From Phycisphaerales bacterium (lineage in GTDB: Bacteria > Planctomycetota > Phycisphaerae > UBA1845 > UTPLA1), in contig JACKHI010000001.1 of NCBI GenBank assembly GCA_020639075.1, positions 3,906,001 to 3,970,000 of the forward strand: a stretch of DNA of 64,000 bases. The letters are read 5' to 3'. A program made the position numbers and the translations under genes. The notes beneath the pieces were generated by a model, which was given only the letters and a program-made list of their open reading frames with translations, did no database searches and was not told the DNA's origin. Numbering within the stretch: position 1 is the first letter of the stretch; each line of letters starts with the position of its first letter. Positions 1-6,818 of this stretch are shown in pieces.

Positions 1-568
1 TCTTTGAGACATGCAGGAAGAACTTGATGACGCAGGTACCGTTGCGGGTCAGGTGGTCTTCGAAGGCGACGATGTCCTTGAACCGGGATTTCCAGAGGGC
101 GTCGCCGCTGGGTTCGGCGGGGAGGCGTTGTGGTTCGAGGAATTGCGGGTGGACGCGGACGACGAGGACCTCTTCGTAGTAGGAGCGGTTGAAGATGGCG
201 ATCTGCCCTTTGGCGGGCAGGTACTTGCGGGGTCGCCAGAGGAAGTGATGAAGGACTTCCTCGGACGTCGGGGCCTTGAAGCCGTGAACGCTGCACCCTT
301 GCGGGTTCACGCCCGACATGACGTGGCGGATGGTGCCGTCTTTTCCGGCGGCGTCCATGGCCTGGAGAATGATGAGGACGGCACGGGTGCCGTTGGCCCA
401 GAGGAGGGCCTGGGCCTGGGCGAGGGCCTCGATATCCTTCTTGAGTTCGTTCTTGGCGTCGGACTTGGTGAAGTCACCTTGAGCTTCGGTGGAGATGTCG
501 TCGAGTTTGACGGCCTTGCCGGGGTGGATTCGGAAGGACTTGTGGTCGAACTGGTGTCGTTTGGACAT
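1..568 (-). CDS. ppk2: Polyphosphate kinase 2 family protein (partial, C-terminus outside window)
   Basis: The minus strand reads from an ATG at 566-568 through 189 codons to the window edge without a stop. The protein matches the PPK2 family, which transfers phosphate between polyphosphate and nucleotides in the cytoplasm. Visible are the Walker A-like LQAMDAAGKDGTIRHVMSG, the FKAPTSEEVLHHFLWR segment and the Walker B region AIFNRSYYEEVLVVRVHPQ. The HVMSGVNPQG and FLWR wording is typical of the PPK2 branch that phosphorylates AMP or ADP, but substrate cannot be read from sequence alone. Roughly 70-100 C-terminal residues should lie outside the window. It is divergent from the tRNA-glmU cluster and separated from it by a repeat-filled gap. 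Confidence 0.9.
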   Translation of the reverse strand, partial: MSKRHQFDHKSFRIHPGKAVKLDDISTEAQGDFTKSDAKNELKKDIEALAQAQALLWANGTRAVLIILQAMDAAGKDGTIRHVMSGVNPQGCSVHGFKAPTSEEVLHHFLWRPRKYLPAKGQIAIFNRSYYEEVLVVRVHPQFLEPQRLPAEPSGDALWKSRFKDIVAFEDHLTRNGTCVIKFFLHVSK

Positions 569-643
569 TGGATCGGGCTCCCAACCCTGAGAATCGCGAT
601 TTTCTGAAAGCTGTGTTGATTAGAGCATAGGGCAATGGCGTCG

Positions 644-1019
644 GGGAGTGAAATCGAGACCCCAGCCTTTGCCGTGCATAGGTCCGGCGTGGCTCTGGTC
701 GTTGTAGTCCTGTGGGTGTGTCGCGGTTTCCGTTGTTTCGGCTGCAAAGGATGGGGCACCCACTGGTCGGGAAGTGAAATCGAGACCCCAGCCTTTGCCT
801 TGCATAACTCTTGCGTGGCTCTGGTCGTTGTGGTCTCGTGAGGAAGTAGCGATTTCTGGTGGTTTGGGCTGCAAAGGATGGGGCACCCGCAATGCCGTCG
901 GGGAGTGAAATCGAGCCCCCACCCTTTGCTTTGGTGAGACCGCACGAAATCAAGAGCTCAGTGCCATCTCGGTGCTCGAGCGGACTTCCAATGACTTGGC
1001 TGCAAAGGATGGGGCACCC
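644..1019. repeat. Imperfect tandem hairpin repeats in a 748-nt gene-free gap
   Basis: Two short motifs alternate. GCAAAGGATGGGGCACCC recurs in blocks at 740-761, 867-888 and 998-1019. GGGAGTGAAATCGAG followed by CCCCAGCCTTTGC recurs at 644-672, 769-799 and 901-930, the last with changes. The two motifs are inverted complements over GCAAAGGnTGGGG / CCCCAnCCTTTGC, so 740-799 and 867-930 can each fold into a hairpin with a 13-bp stem and one mismatch. The period is about 127-131 bp. I see no convincing gene between 569 and 1316; the short open frames there are repeat translations. Confidence 0.75.
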
Positions 1020-1316
1020 ACGCACCCTCGCCAGTGCTGGCAGGTGGGTTTCACAGGGGTGTCCGGCAGGAATGGCGGCTTTACACATTTGTCGGGGGCG
1101 GATAGATTATGCGACAGTTACGACGCTTTCCCCTTGGGGTTGACTGATGGCGGGTGATAAGCCCGGTGGCAGTCGGAGGGCATCCAGCACGCGGCAGGGT
1201 GTTCTAGCCTCGGGAAATCCAAGTCGCAGCCGCGCCTTATCTGAATTCGGACGCCGGGTTGACTGCCCGCGTGCCGGTTTCGCGCTGCACGACAGACAAC
1301 ACGAACTGCTACCAAC

Positions 1317-1387
1317 AACCCGGTAGTGTAATGGCAGCACCACAGTTTTTGGTACTGTTAGTCAAGGTTCGAATCCTTGCCGGGTTG
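1317..1387 (+). tRNA. trnQ: tRNA-Gln (anticodon TTG)
   Basis: A 71-nt cloverleaf can be drawn. The acceptor stem is AACCCGG / CCGGGTT and the D-arm is GTGTAATGGCAGCAC. The anticodon arm is ACAGT-TTTTGGT-ACTGT, with TTG at the anticodon position. The T-arm is CAAGG-TTCGAAT-CCTTG with the standard TTCGAAT loop. The 3' CCA is not encoded. It lies 23 nt before the glmU start and may be co-transcribed with it. Confidence 0.95.
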
Positions 1388-1410
1388 TTCTATTGGGAGC
1401 GATTGCGCGC

Positions 1411-2499
1411 ATGAATGCCGACAACGGCCAAGGTTCATCGACCAACAAACGCGAGCTCGCGGCGATCATCCTCGCGGCCGGCAAGAGCACGCGCATGAAG
1501 ACGGAGAAGCCGAAGGTTCTGCACAGTTTGTGCGGGCGACCCATGCTGGGGCACGTGCTGGGCGCGTGTCGGGCGGCGGGGATCGAGAAGTTCTTCGTCA
1601 TCGTCGGGTTCGCGAAGGATCAGATCATCCGGGCGTACGAGGGGGAGCCGGGGATTCATTTCGTCGAGCAGGCGGAGCAGAAGGGGACGGGGCACGCGGT
1701 ACAGATGTGCGCCGACGCCTTCAAGGGGTTTGTCGGCGATGCGATCTTGATCGCGGGCGACATGCCGATGCTTCGCCCTGAGACGTTGCGGACGCTGATT
1801 CAGAGTCATCGCGCGTCGGGGGCGAGCGCCTCGCTGGCGACGACGGTGCTGGAGAACCCGGCGAGTTACGGTCGGATCGTTCGGGACGCCGAAGGCGAAT
1901 TCGAGCGGATCGTCGAGCATAAGGACTGCACGGAGGATCAGCTCGACATCTGCGAAGTGAACCCGAGTTACTACTGTTTCGACGCTGAGTCGTTGTTCGA
2001 CGCGCTGACGAAGATCACGCCGAACAACGCCAAGGGCGAATATTACATCACGGACACGCTGGGGATTCTTCGGGGCGAAGGCAAGCGCGTTCGCGCGGCG
2101 ACGAATGTGCCGGCGGAGGATGCGGTCGGCATCAATTCGCGCGAGGACCTGGCGGACGTCGGCAAAGTGATGCAGCGAAGGATCCATCAATACTGGATGT
2201 CCGAAGGCGTGACGATTGAGGATCCGGATACGACGCGGATCGACGTTGATGCGCGAATCGGCTGCGAGACGGTGATCCGGCCATTCAGTTATGTCGAAGG
2301 CAATGCCCGCATCGGCGAGAGTTGCGTCGTCGGGCCGTATGCATACATTCGCGCCGGGGCGGTCATTGAGTCGGGCAGCGTGGTGGGGCCGACGGTGCTG
2401 AGTTCGCTGGATGCCGTGTCGAAGGCGTCGCGATCGGCGGGACCGATCGAGCGTCGTCAGACGGCGTCGGTCGTGCGACAGCCGCCCGAGGGGGCGTAA
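1411..2499 (+). CDS. glmU: N-acetylglucosamine-1-phosphate uridyltransferase, GlmU-like, lacking the acetyltransferase half
   Basis: This 362-residue protein begins with the nucleotidyltransferase signature LAAGKSTRM (about residues 21-29), then KPKVLH, GTGHAVQ and AGDMPML, and has the later NPSYYCFD and EYYITD motifs of the GlmU pyrophosphorylase domain. That domain makes UDP-GlcNAc from GlcNAc-1-phosphate and UTP for peptidoglycan and lipopolysaccharide. The C-terminus holds only a few left-handed beta-helix turns (RIDVDARIG to SGSVVGPTVL) and ends about 90 residues before a full-length GlmU (about 450), so the acetyl-CoA site is missing. Only 106 nt separate it from prs, so no displaced remnant exists downstream. 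ATG 1411 is chosen because GGGAG lies about 10 nt upstream; a TTG at 1393 is also in frame. It heads the run that continues with prs. Confidence 0.88.
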   Translation: MNADNGQGSSTNKRELAAIILAAGKSTRMKTEKPKVLHSLCGRPMLGHVLGACRAAGIEKFFVIVGFAKDQIIRAYEGEPGIHFVEQAEQKGTGHAVQMCADAFKGFVGDAILIAGDMPMLRPETLRTLIQSHRASGASASLATTVLENPASYGRIVRDAEGEFERIVEHKDCTEDQLDICEVNPSYYCFDAESLFDALTKITPNNAKGEYYITDTLGILRGEGKRVRAATNVPAEDAVGINSREDLADVGKVMQRRIHQYWMSEGVTIEDPDTTRIDVDARIGCETVIRPFSYVEGNARIGESCVVGPYAYIRAGAVIESGSVVGPTVLSSLDAVSKASRSAGPIERRQTASVVRQPPEGA

Positions 2500-2605
2500 C
2501 GAAATTCTTGTTTTGCGCGATGTGATGTCGCGCATGGGGGCAGTGGGGTGGACCGGCAGAGTGTCCGGTTCCGGCGAGGCAGAGTCCGATCGAGGAAGAA
2601 CGACG

Positions 2606-3565
2606 ATGCGAAACGTCACCGACGATCTCAGGGTCTTCAGCGGGCGCGCCAATCCGGCGCTAACGGAAGAGATTTGCCAGTACCTTGAGATCCGTCCTGG
2701 GCGTGTGCATGCCGAGACGTTTCCCGACGGCGAGTTGTTCGTGAAGTTGCACGAGGACGTGCGAGGTCGCGACGTATTCGTGGTTCAGCCGACGTGTCGG
2801 CCGGTGAACGACAACCTGCTGGAGCTGCTGGTTTTCATTGACTGTCTGCGTCGGGCGTCGGCGAAGCGAATCACGGCGGTGCTGCCGTATTTCGGTTATG
2901 CGCGGCAGGATCGGAAGGACGAAGGTCGCGTCCCGATCACGGCGAAGCTCGTGAGCAATCTGATCACGGAGTCGGGCGCCGATCGGGTCCTGACGATGGA
3001 TCTTCACGCGGCGCAGATCCAGGGGTTCTTTGATATTCCGGTGGATCATCTGGAGGGTTCGCCGGCGTTCACGCGTCACTTTTCGGCGCTGGAGCCGAAG
3101 AATACGGTTCTGGTGAGTCCGGACGTGGGCAACGTGAAGCGTGCAAGGACGTATGCGGAGCGGATGGGATGTGAGTTGGCGATCATCGACAAGCGTCGCA
3201 TCAGCGGCAGCGCGGCGGTGGTGAACCACATCATCGGAAATGTCGAGGGCAAGGACGTCCTGATGATCGACGACATGATCGCGACGGCCGGCACGTTGTG
3301 CGAGGCGGCGAAGGTCGTGAAGGAGCGCGGCGCGAAGACGGTTCGCGGCGCGGCGACGCATCCGGTATTCGCCGGGCCTGCGTTTGAGCGGTTGGCGGGT
3401 GCGCCGTTCACGGAGATCGTTGTTGCGAACACGATTCCGATGTGCAGCGACGCGCGGAAGCAACTGCCGAATCTGACGGTATTGAGTGTGGCAGACATTC
3501 TGGGCGAGGCGATCGCCCGCATCCACACGCATCAATCGGTGAGTAGTCTGTTTGTAAAGGCGTAA
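2606..3565 (+). CDS. prs: Ribose-phosphate pyrophosphokinase
   Basis: Makes PRPP from ribose-5-phosphate and ATP for purine, pyrimidine, histidine and NAD synthesis. The 319-residue length is normal for class I enzymes. It shows the flexible-loop region YFGYARQDRKDEGR, the metal/ATP-binding DLHAAQIQGFFDIP, the DKRRISGS segment, and the PRPP-binding loop VLMIDDMIATAGTL. ATG 2606 follows GAGGAAG; the open frame extends further upstream into glmU but that part is not Prs-like. The glmU-prs-rplY-pth order is the same as in Bacillus (gcaD-prs-ctc-spoVC), supporting a conserved operon. Confidence 0.96.
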   Translation: MRNVTDDLRVFSGRANPALTEEICQYLEIRPGRVHAETFPDGELFVKLHEDVRGRDVFVVQPTCRPVNDNLLELLVFIDCLRRASAKRITAVLPYFGYARQDRKDEGRVPITAKLVSNLITESGADRVLTMDLHAAQIQGFFDIPVDHLEGSPAFTRHFSALEPKNTVLVSPDVGNVKRARTYAERMGCELAIIDKRRISGSAAVVNHIIGNVEGKDVLMIDDMIATAGTLCEAAKVVKERGAKTVRGAATHPVFAGPAFERLAGAPFTEIVVANTIPMCSDARKQLPNLTVLSVADILGEAIARIHTHQSVSSLFVKA

Positions 3566-3578
3566 GGAACAGCAAGCA

Positions 3579-4220
3579 ATGGAAATTCCAACGATTACAG
3601 TCGAATCTCGAAAGGCAGCGGGTTCCCGCGCCGCCGCGCGGTTGCGCAAGGACGGCAAGCTGCCGGCGATTCTCTACGGGCACGAGCGCGATCCGGCGAC
3701 GCTGGCGTTGAACTACAAGGAAGTAGAACAGTTGATCTTCGGCGGCGTTCACGTGGTGAACCTGACGATGGCGGGCAAGTCGCAGGCGTGTCAGTTCAAG
3801 GATGCGCAGTGGGATCATCTCGGCAAACATCTGATTCACGTCGACATGTTGCGCGTGGATCTGAATGAGCGCGTGAAAGTGACGGTGCATCTCGACTATC
3901 GCGGCACGCCGGCGGGCGCTGCCGAGGGCGGCGTTCTGCATCATGCGATGAATGAGATTGAAATCGAGTGCGTCGTTTCCGGCATTCCGGAGGCGATTCG
4001 GCTCGACGTCAGCGGCATGAAGCTGGATGACGTGCTTCACATCAAGGACGTGCCGTTGCCCGAGGGCATCACGCATGTCATGGATGCGGATGCGGTCGTC
4101 GCGTCGTTGAAGCTGCCGGTCGAGGCGCCGGAAGTCGGCGCTGAGGCTGCGGAAGGCGAGACGGCCGAGCCCGAAGTCATCGCGAAGGGCAAGGAAAAGA
4201 CGGAGGAGAGCGAAGGCTGA
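3579..4220 (+). CDS. rplY: 50S ribosomal protein L25 (TL5/Ctc type)
   Basis: Binds 5S rRNA in the large ribosomal subunit. The 213-residue protein has the two-domain Ctc form. An N-terminal L25 domain (ESRKAAGSRAAARLRKDGKL, then PAILYGHE) is followed by a C-terminal beta domain (VHLDYRGTPAGAAEGGVL, EIECVVSGIPEAI, HIKDVPLPEG) and an acidic tail. ATG 3579 has AGGA 9 nt upstream and begins 13 nt after the prs stop. The next gene, pth, begins 23 nt downstream. Confidence 0.95.
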   Translation: MEIPTITVESRKAAGSRAAARLRKDGKLPAILYGHERDPATLALNYKEVEQLIFGGVHVVNLTMAGKSQACQFKDAQWDHLGKHLIHVDMLRVDLNERVKVTVHLDYRGTPAGAAEGGVLHHAMNEIEIECVVSGIPEAIRLDVSGMKLDDVLHIKDVPLPEGITHVMDADAVVASLKLPVEAPEVGAEAAEGETAEPEVIAKGKEKTEESEG

Positions 4221-4243
4221 TTCGTTCGCCGTCGTGATGACGT

Positions 4244-4828
4244 ATGAAGTTGGTGGTAGGCCTGGGCAATCCTGGCAGGGAGTACGTCGGCACACGGCAC
4301 AACGTCGGGTTCGACGCGGTCCGTCTGCTGAACGAGCGATGGCGTCTCGGAGAATGGCGAAGCAAATTCTCCGGCGTGTATGAAAAGGGGATCATCTGCG
4401 ATCAGCCGGTCGTGTTACTGATGCCCATGACGTACATGAATCTGAGCGGCAAATGCGTGCTGGCAGCGATGCAGTTTTTTCAGTGCCAGCCAGAGGACGT
4501 GATGGTCCTGTCGGACGACGTCGATCTGCCGCTCGGGAAAATCCGGGTCCGGAGTCAGGGCTCGGGCGGCGGCCAGAAGGGCTTGAGCGACGTGCTTCGG
4601 CTGCTGGGGACGCAGGCGATTGCCCGCGTGCGAATCGGGATTGGGCGACCGGCGCGAGGAAGCGTGTCGGATTTCGTGCTCGGACGGTTTGCGGCGGATG
4701 AAATGGACGAGATCTCGGGCGGGATCGCCCGGGCGGCGGATGCGGTCGAAGCGTGGCTTCGAGACGGCATCGACAAGACGATGAACGAGTTCAATCGAGC
4801 GGACGGGACGTCGTCCGGCGGAGAATAA
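4244..4828 (+). CDS. pth: Peptidyl-tRNA hydrolase
   Basis: Releases tRNA from prematurely dissociated peptidyl-tRNA. The 194-residue protein has the family signature KLVVGLGNPGREYVGTRHNV, containing the catalytic His of TRHN, then PMTYMNLSGK and the DDVDLPLGKIRVRSQGS segment with the catalytic Asp and the GGxxGL loop (GGGQKGL). Length is normal. It sits in the conserved rplY-pth pair, and a 59-nt gap leads to rpsF. Confidence 0.96.
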   Translation: MKLVVGLGNPGREYVGTRHNVGFDAVRLLNERWRLGEWRSKFSGVYEKGIICDQPVVLLMPMTYMNLSGKCVLAAMQFFQCQPEDVMVLSDDVDLPLGKIRVRSQGSGGGQKGLSDVLRLLGTQAIARVRIGIGRPARGSVSDFVLGRFAADEMDEISGGIARAADAVEAWLRDGIDKTMNEFNRADGTSSGGE

Positions 4829-4887
4829 AAGGTCGCAGACGGCAACAGGGACGACGACCGACTGACAGAGATTTGGAGAACTGATTC

Positions 4888-5427
4888 GTGAATCTTTATG
4901 AAGGCATGTTCATTTTGGATCCGGCGTTGGCGTCGGATTGGGAATCGGCGGAAGCCGAGATCAAGCGTGTGTTCGATCGTGCCGGCGCCGAGATCGTCGG
5001 TCATCGAAACTGGGACGAGCGCAAGCTGGCCTATCAGATCGGCAAGTTCCGTCGCGGTTTGTACATTCTGACGTATTTCCGGGCGAATCCCGAGAAGATC
5101 GCGAGTATGGAGCGCGACGTGCAACTCAGCGAAAAAGTGCTGCGCGTGTTGTTCCTTCGTCGCGAGAAGATGACGGACGAAGATGTGCAGAAGTCGCTGG
5201 CTGCCGAGCCGCCGAAGGCGCAGAAGCGTGAAGATCGTGAAGGGCGCGAAGGTCGGGAGCGCGGGGATCGCGACGGGCGCGATCGGGATCGCGGCGATCG
5301 TGGTGATCGCGGCGACTATCGCGGCGATCGGGACTCGCGTGATCGGCGGGAGCCGGTCGGCGTGGGTGCGGACGTCGGCGATGATCTGGATTCGGACTCG
5401 GATTCGGACATGGACGACGATTCGTAG
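4888..5427 (+). CDS. rpsF: 30S ribosomal protein S6 with long Arg/Asp/Gly-rich tail
   Basis: Residues 1-95 are a normal S6 (NLYEGMFILDP, then KLAYQIGKFRRGLYILTYF and LRVLFLRREKM), which pairs with S18 on the platform of the small subunit. Residues from about 110 to 179 are a low-complexity tail built from repeated RD, RG and DRGD units that ends in an acidic DSDSDSDMDDDS stretch. S6 is usually about 95-135 residues, so this extension is unusual. The start is GTG 4888, preceded by TTTGGAGAA. It is followed by ssb, rpsR and rplI, the common S6-SSB-S18-L9 order. Confidence 0.94.
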   Translation: MNLYEGMFILDPALASDWESAEAEIKRVFDRAGAEIVGHRNWDERKLAYQIGKFRRGLYILTYFRANPEKIASMERDVQLSEKVLRVLFLRREKMTDEDVQKSLAAEPPKAQKREDREGREGRERGDRDGRDRDRGDRGDRGDYRGDRDSRDRREPVGVGADVGDDLDSDSDSDMDDDS

Positions 5428-5490
5428 GATGACGAACGCGTGCCGGAAGGCGACTGACGCGTTGGCACTCACGGAAAGGTGGACTCAGTC

Positions 5491-5952
5491 ATGGCCAATT
5501 TCAACAAAGTGATTCTTGCGGGGAATCTGACGCGCGATCCGCAGTTGTCCGTGTTGCCGAGCAACACGCAGGTGTGTGAATTCGGCATGGCGATCAACCG
5601 GAAGTGGCGCGGCCAGGACGGCGAGATGCGCGACGAGACGTGTTTCGTCGATCTGCGGGCGTTCGGTCGGACGGCCGAGACGATCAACAAATACATGTCG
5701 AAGGGCAAGCCCATCCTGGTGGAAGGTCGCTTGCGCTATGACCAGTGGGAAGGCAAAGACGGTCAGAAGAAGAGTCGATTGACTGTCGTCGTGGACAACT
5801 TCCAGTTCATCGACTCGGGCGGCGGCGGCGGCCGCGGCGGAAGTTCGTCGCGCGGTGATCGCAATGAGCGCGGCAATGATCGCGGAAATGACTATGACGA
5901 GATGCCGCCTGTCACGTCGGGTGCGGACAGTGCAGATGACATTCCGTTCTAA
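5491..5952 (+). CDS. ssb: Single-stranded DNA-binding protein
   Basis: Coats single-stranded DNA in replication, repair and recombination. The 153-residue protein starts MANFNKVILAGNLTRDPQL, has the OB-fold core FGMAINRKW and YDQWEGKDGQKKSRL, then a Gly/Arg/Asn-rich linker and the canonical acidic tip ending DDIPF that recruits partner proteins. ATG 5491 follows GAAAGGTGG; an in-frame ATG 12 nt earlier exists but adds residues not typical of SSB. It sits between rpsF and rpsR. Confidence 0.96.
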   Translation: MANFNKVILAGNLTRDPQLSVLPSNTQVCEFGMAINRKWRGQDGEMRDETCFVDLRAFGRTAETINKYMSKGKPILVEGRLRYDQWEGKDGQKKSRLTVVVDNFQFIDSGGGGGRGGSSSRGDRNERGNDRGNDYDEMPPVTSGADSADDIPF

Positions 5953-5983
5953 GGAAACGGCGAAAGGATAAGTGAGACAAGTT

Positions 5984-6232
5984 ATGGCAGGTAAACCAGC
6001 ACGACCTAAGCGAAAACCGGCAAGAACGGCAGTCGCGGCCAAGTGCCGCTTCTGTCGAGAGAACGCGACGGACATCGACTACAAGGACTTGAACGTTCTG
6101 CACAAGATGGTGTCGTCGCAAGGGAAGCAATTCGCCCGAAAGCGAACGGGCAATTGCGCCAAGCATCAGCGAATGTCGCGACGCGCCATCAAGCGCGCCC
6201 GCCACATCGGACTATTGGCATTCGCAGGCTGA
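5984..6232 (+). CDS. rpsR: 30S ribosomal protein S18
   Basis: Partner of S6 in the small subunit. The protein has a Lys/Arg-rich N-terminus, then KCRFCRENATDIDYKD, and ends NCAKHQRMSRRAIKRARHIG plus LLAF, the normal S18 core. CxxC together with the later Cys and His (NCAKH) suggests the zinc-binding form. ATG 5984 gives 82 residues. An in-frame GTG at 5972 sits at better spacing from AAAGGA and would add four residues, so the true start is undecided. Confidence 0.94.
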   Translation: MAGKPARPKRKPARTAVAAKCRFCRENATDIDYKDLNVLHKMVSSQGKQFARKRTGNCAKHQRMSRRAIKRARHIGLLAFAG

Positions 6233-6251
6233 GAAAGGACCCGAACGAGCA

Positions 6252-6818
6252 ATGAAACTGCTACTTCGAAAAGACATCGAGAATCTCGGCCTGTGCGGCG
6301 ATGTGGTCGATGTGAACTCCGGCTACGCTCGCAACTATCTGCTCCCGCACCATCTGGCGTTGGAGCCGACGAAGGCGAACCTCAAGGCGATCGAAGAGGA
6401 CAAGAAGATCGCCGCCGCGGCCCGCGAGCAGCGTCGCAAGATGCTGGTCGAAACCTGCAAGCGGGTGGAAGGCGCCGAAGTCACGATCAGTGCGGCATGC
6501 ACGCCGGAAGGCCATCTCTACGGATCGGTCGGACCGCGCGAGATTTCCAGTGCGCTGGTCAACGAAGGCCATTCCGTACATCCGGACCAGATCAAGATGA
6601 CGGCGAATCTCAAGGAAGTCGGCACGTACCAGGTGCCTGTCGTCTTCGCCGACGAGATCCGCACGGAGATCAAGGTCTGGGTCGTTCGCGAGAAGACGTT
6701 GGGCGAGGAAGAAGAAGAGGCGACGGGTGAAACGGAGATCACTCATGACGCAGATGCAGTCGCAGCCGACTCGGAAGGATCCGTCGCATCGACCTCCAAC
6801 GCCGACGCGGGCGCCTGA
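6252..6818 (+). CDS. rplI: 50S ribosomal protein L9 with acidic extension overlapping dnaB
   Basis: Binds 23S rRNA near the L1 stalk. Residues 1-50 carry the L9 signature (MKLLLRKDIENLGLCGDVVDV then SGYARNYLLPHHLALEPT). A long helix and the C-terminal domain (LYGSVGPREISSALV) follow. From about residue 150 there is an extra acidic, Ala/Thr/Ser-rich tail of roughly 35 residues, giving 188 in all, where L9 is usually near 150. That tail shares 74 nt with the start of dnaB in another frame. Confidence 0.94.
   Translation: MKLLLRKDIENLGLCGDVVDVNSGYARNYLLPHHLALEPTKANLKAIEEDKKIAAAAREQRRKMLVETCKRVEGAEVTISAACTPEGHLYGSVGPREISSALVNEGHSVHPDQIKMTANLKEVGTYQVPVVFADEIRTEIKVWVVREKTLGEEEEEATGETEITHDADAVAADSEGSVASTSNADAGA

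Noticed and set aside
11..607. 198-codon open frame on the plus strand
   Set aside because: Antisense to the PPK2 gene, which has clear Walker-like motifs on the minus strand.
644..1019. Possible CRISPR array
   Set aside because: Only three irregular units with a long period, similar intervening sequence and palindromic halves; no cas genes. It is a hairpin repeat cluster.
2500..2605. Frameshifted remainder of the GlmU acetyltransferase domain
   Set aside because: Only 106 nt are available before prs and no frame shows beta-helix hexapeptides, so the protein is short by gene structure and not by a local frameshift.
1435..2652. 405-codon open frame on the minus strand
   Set aside because: Antisense shadow of glmU, strongly Arg-rich.
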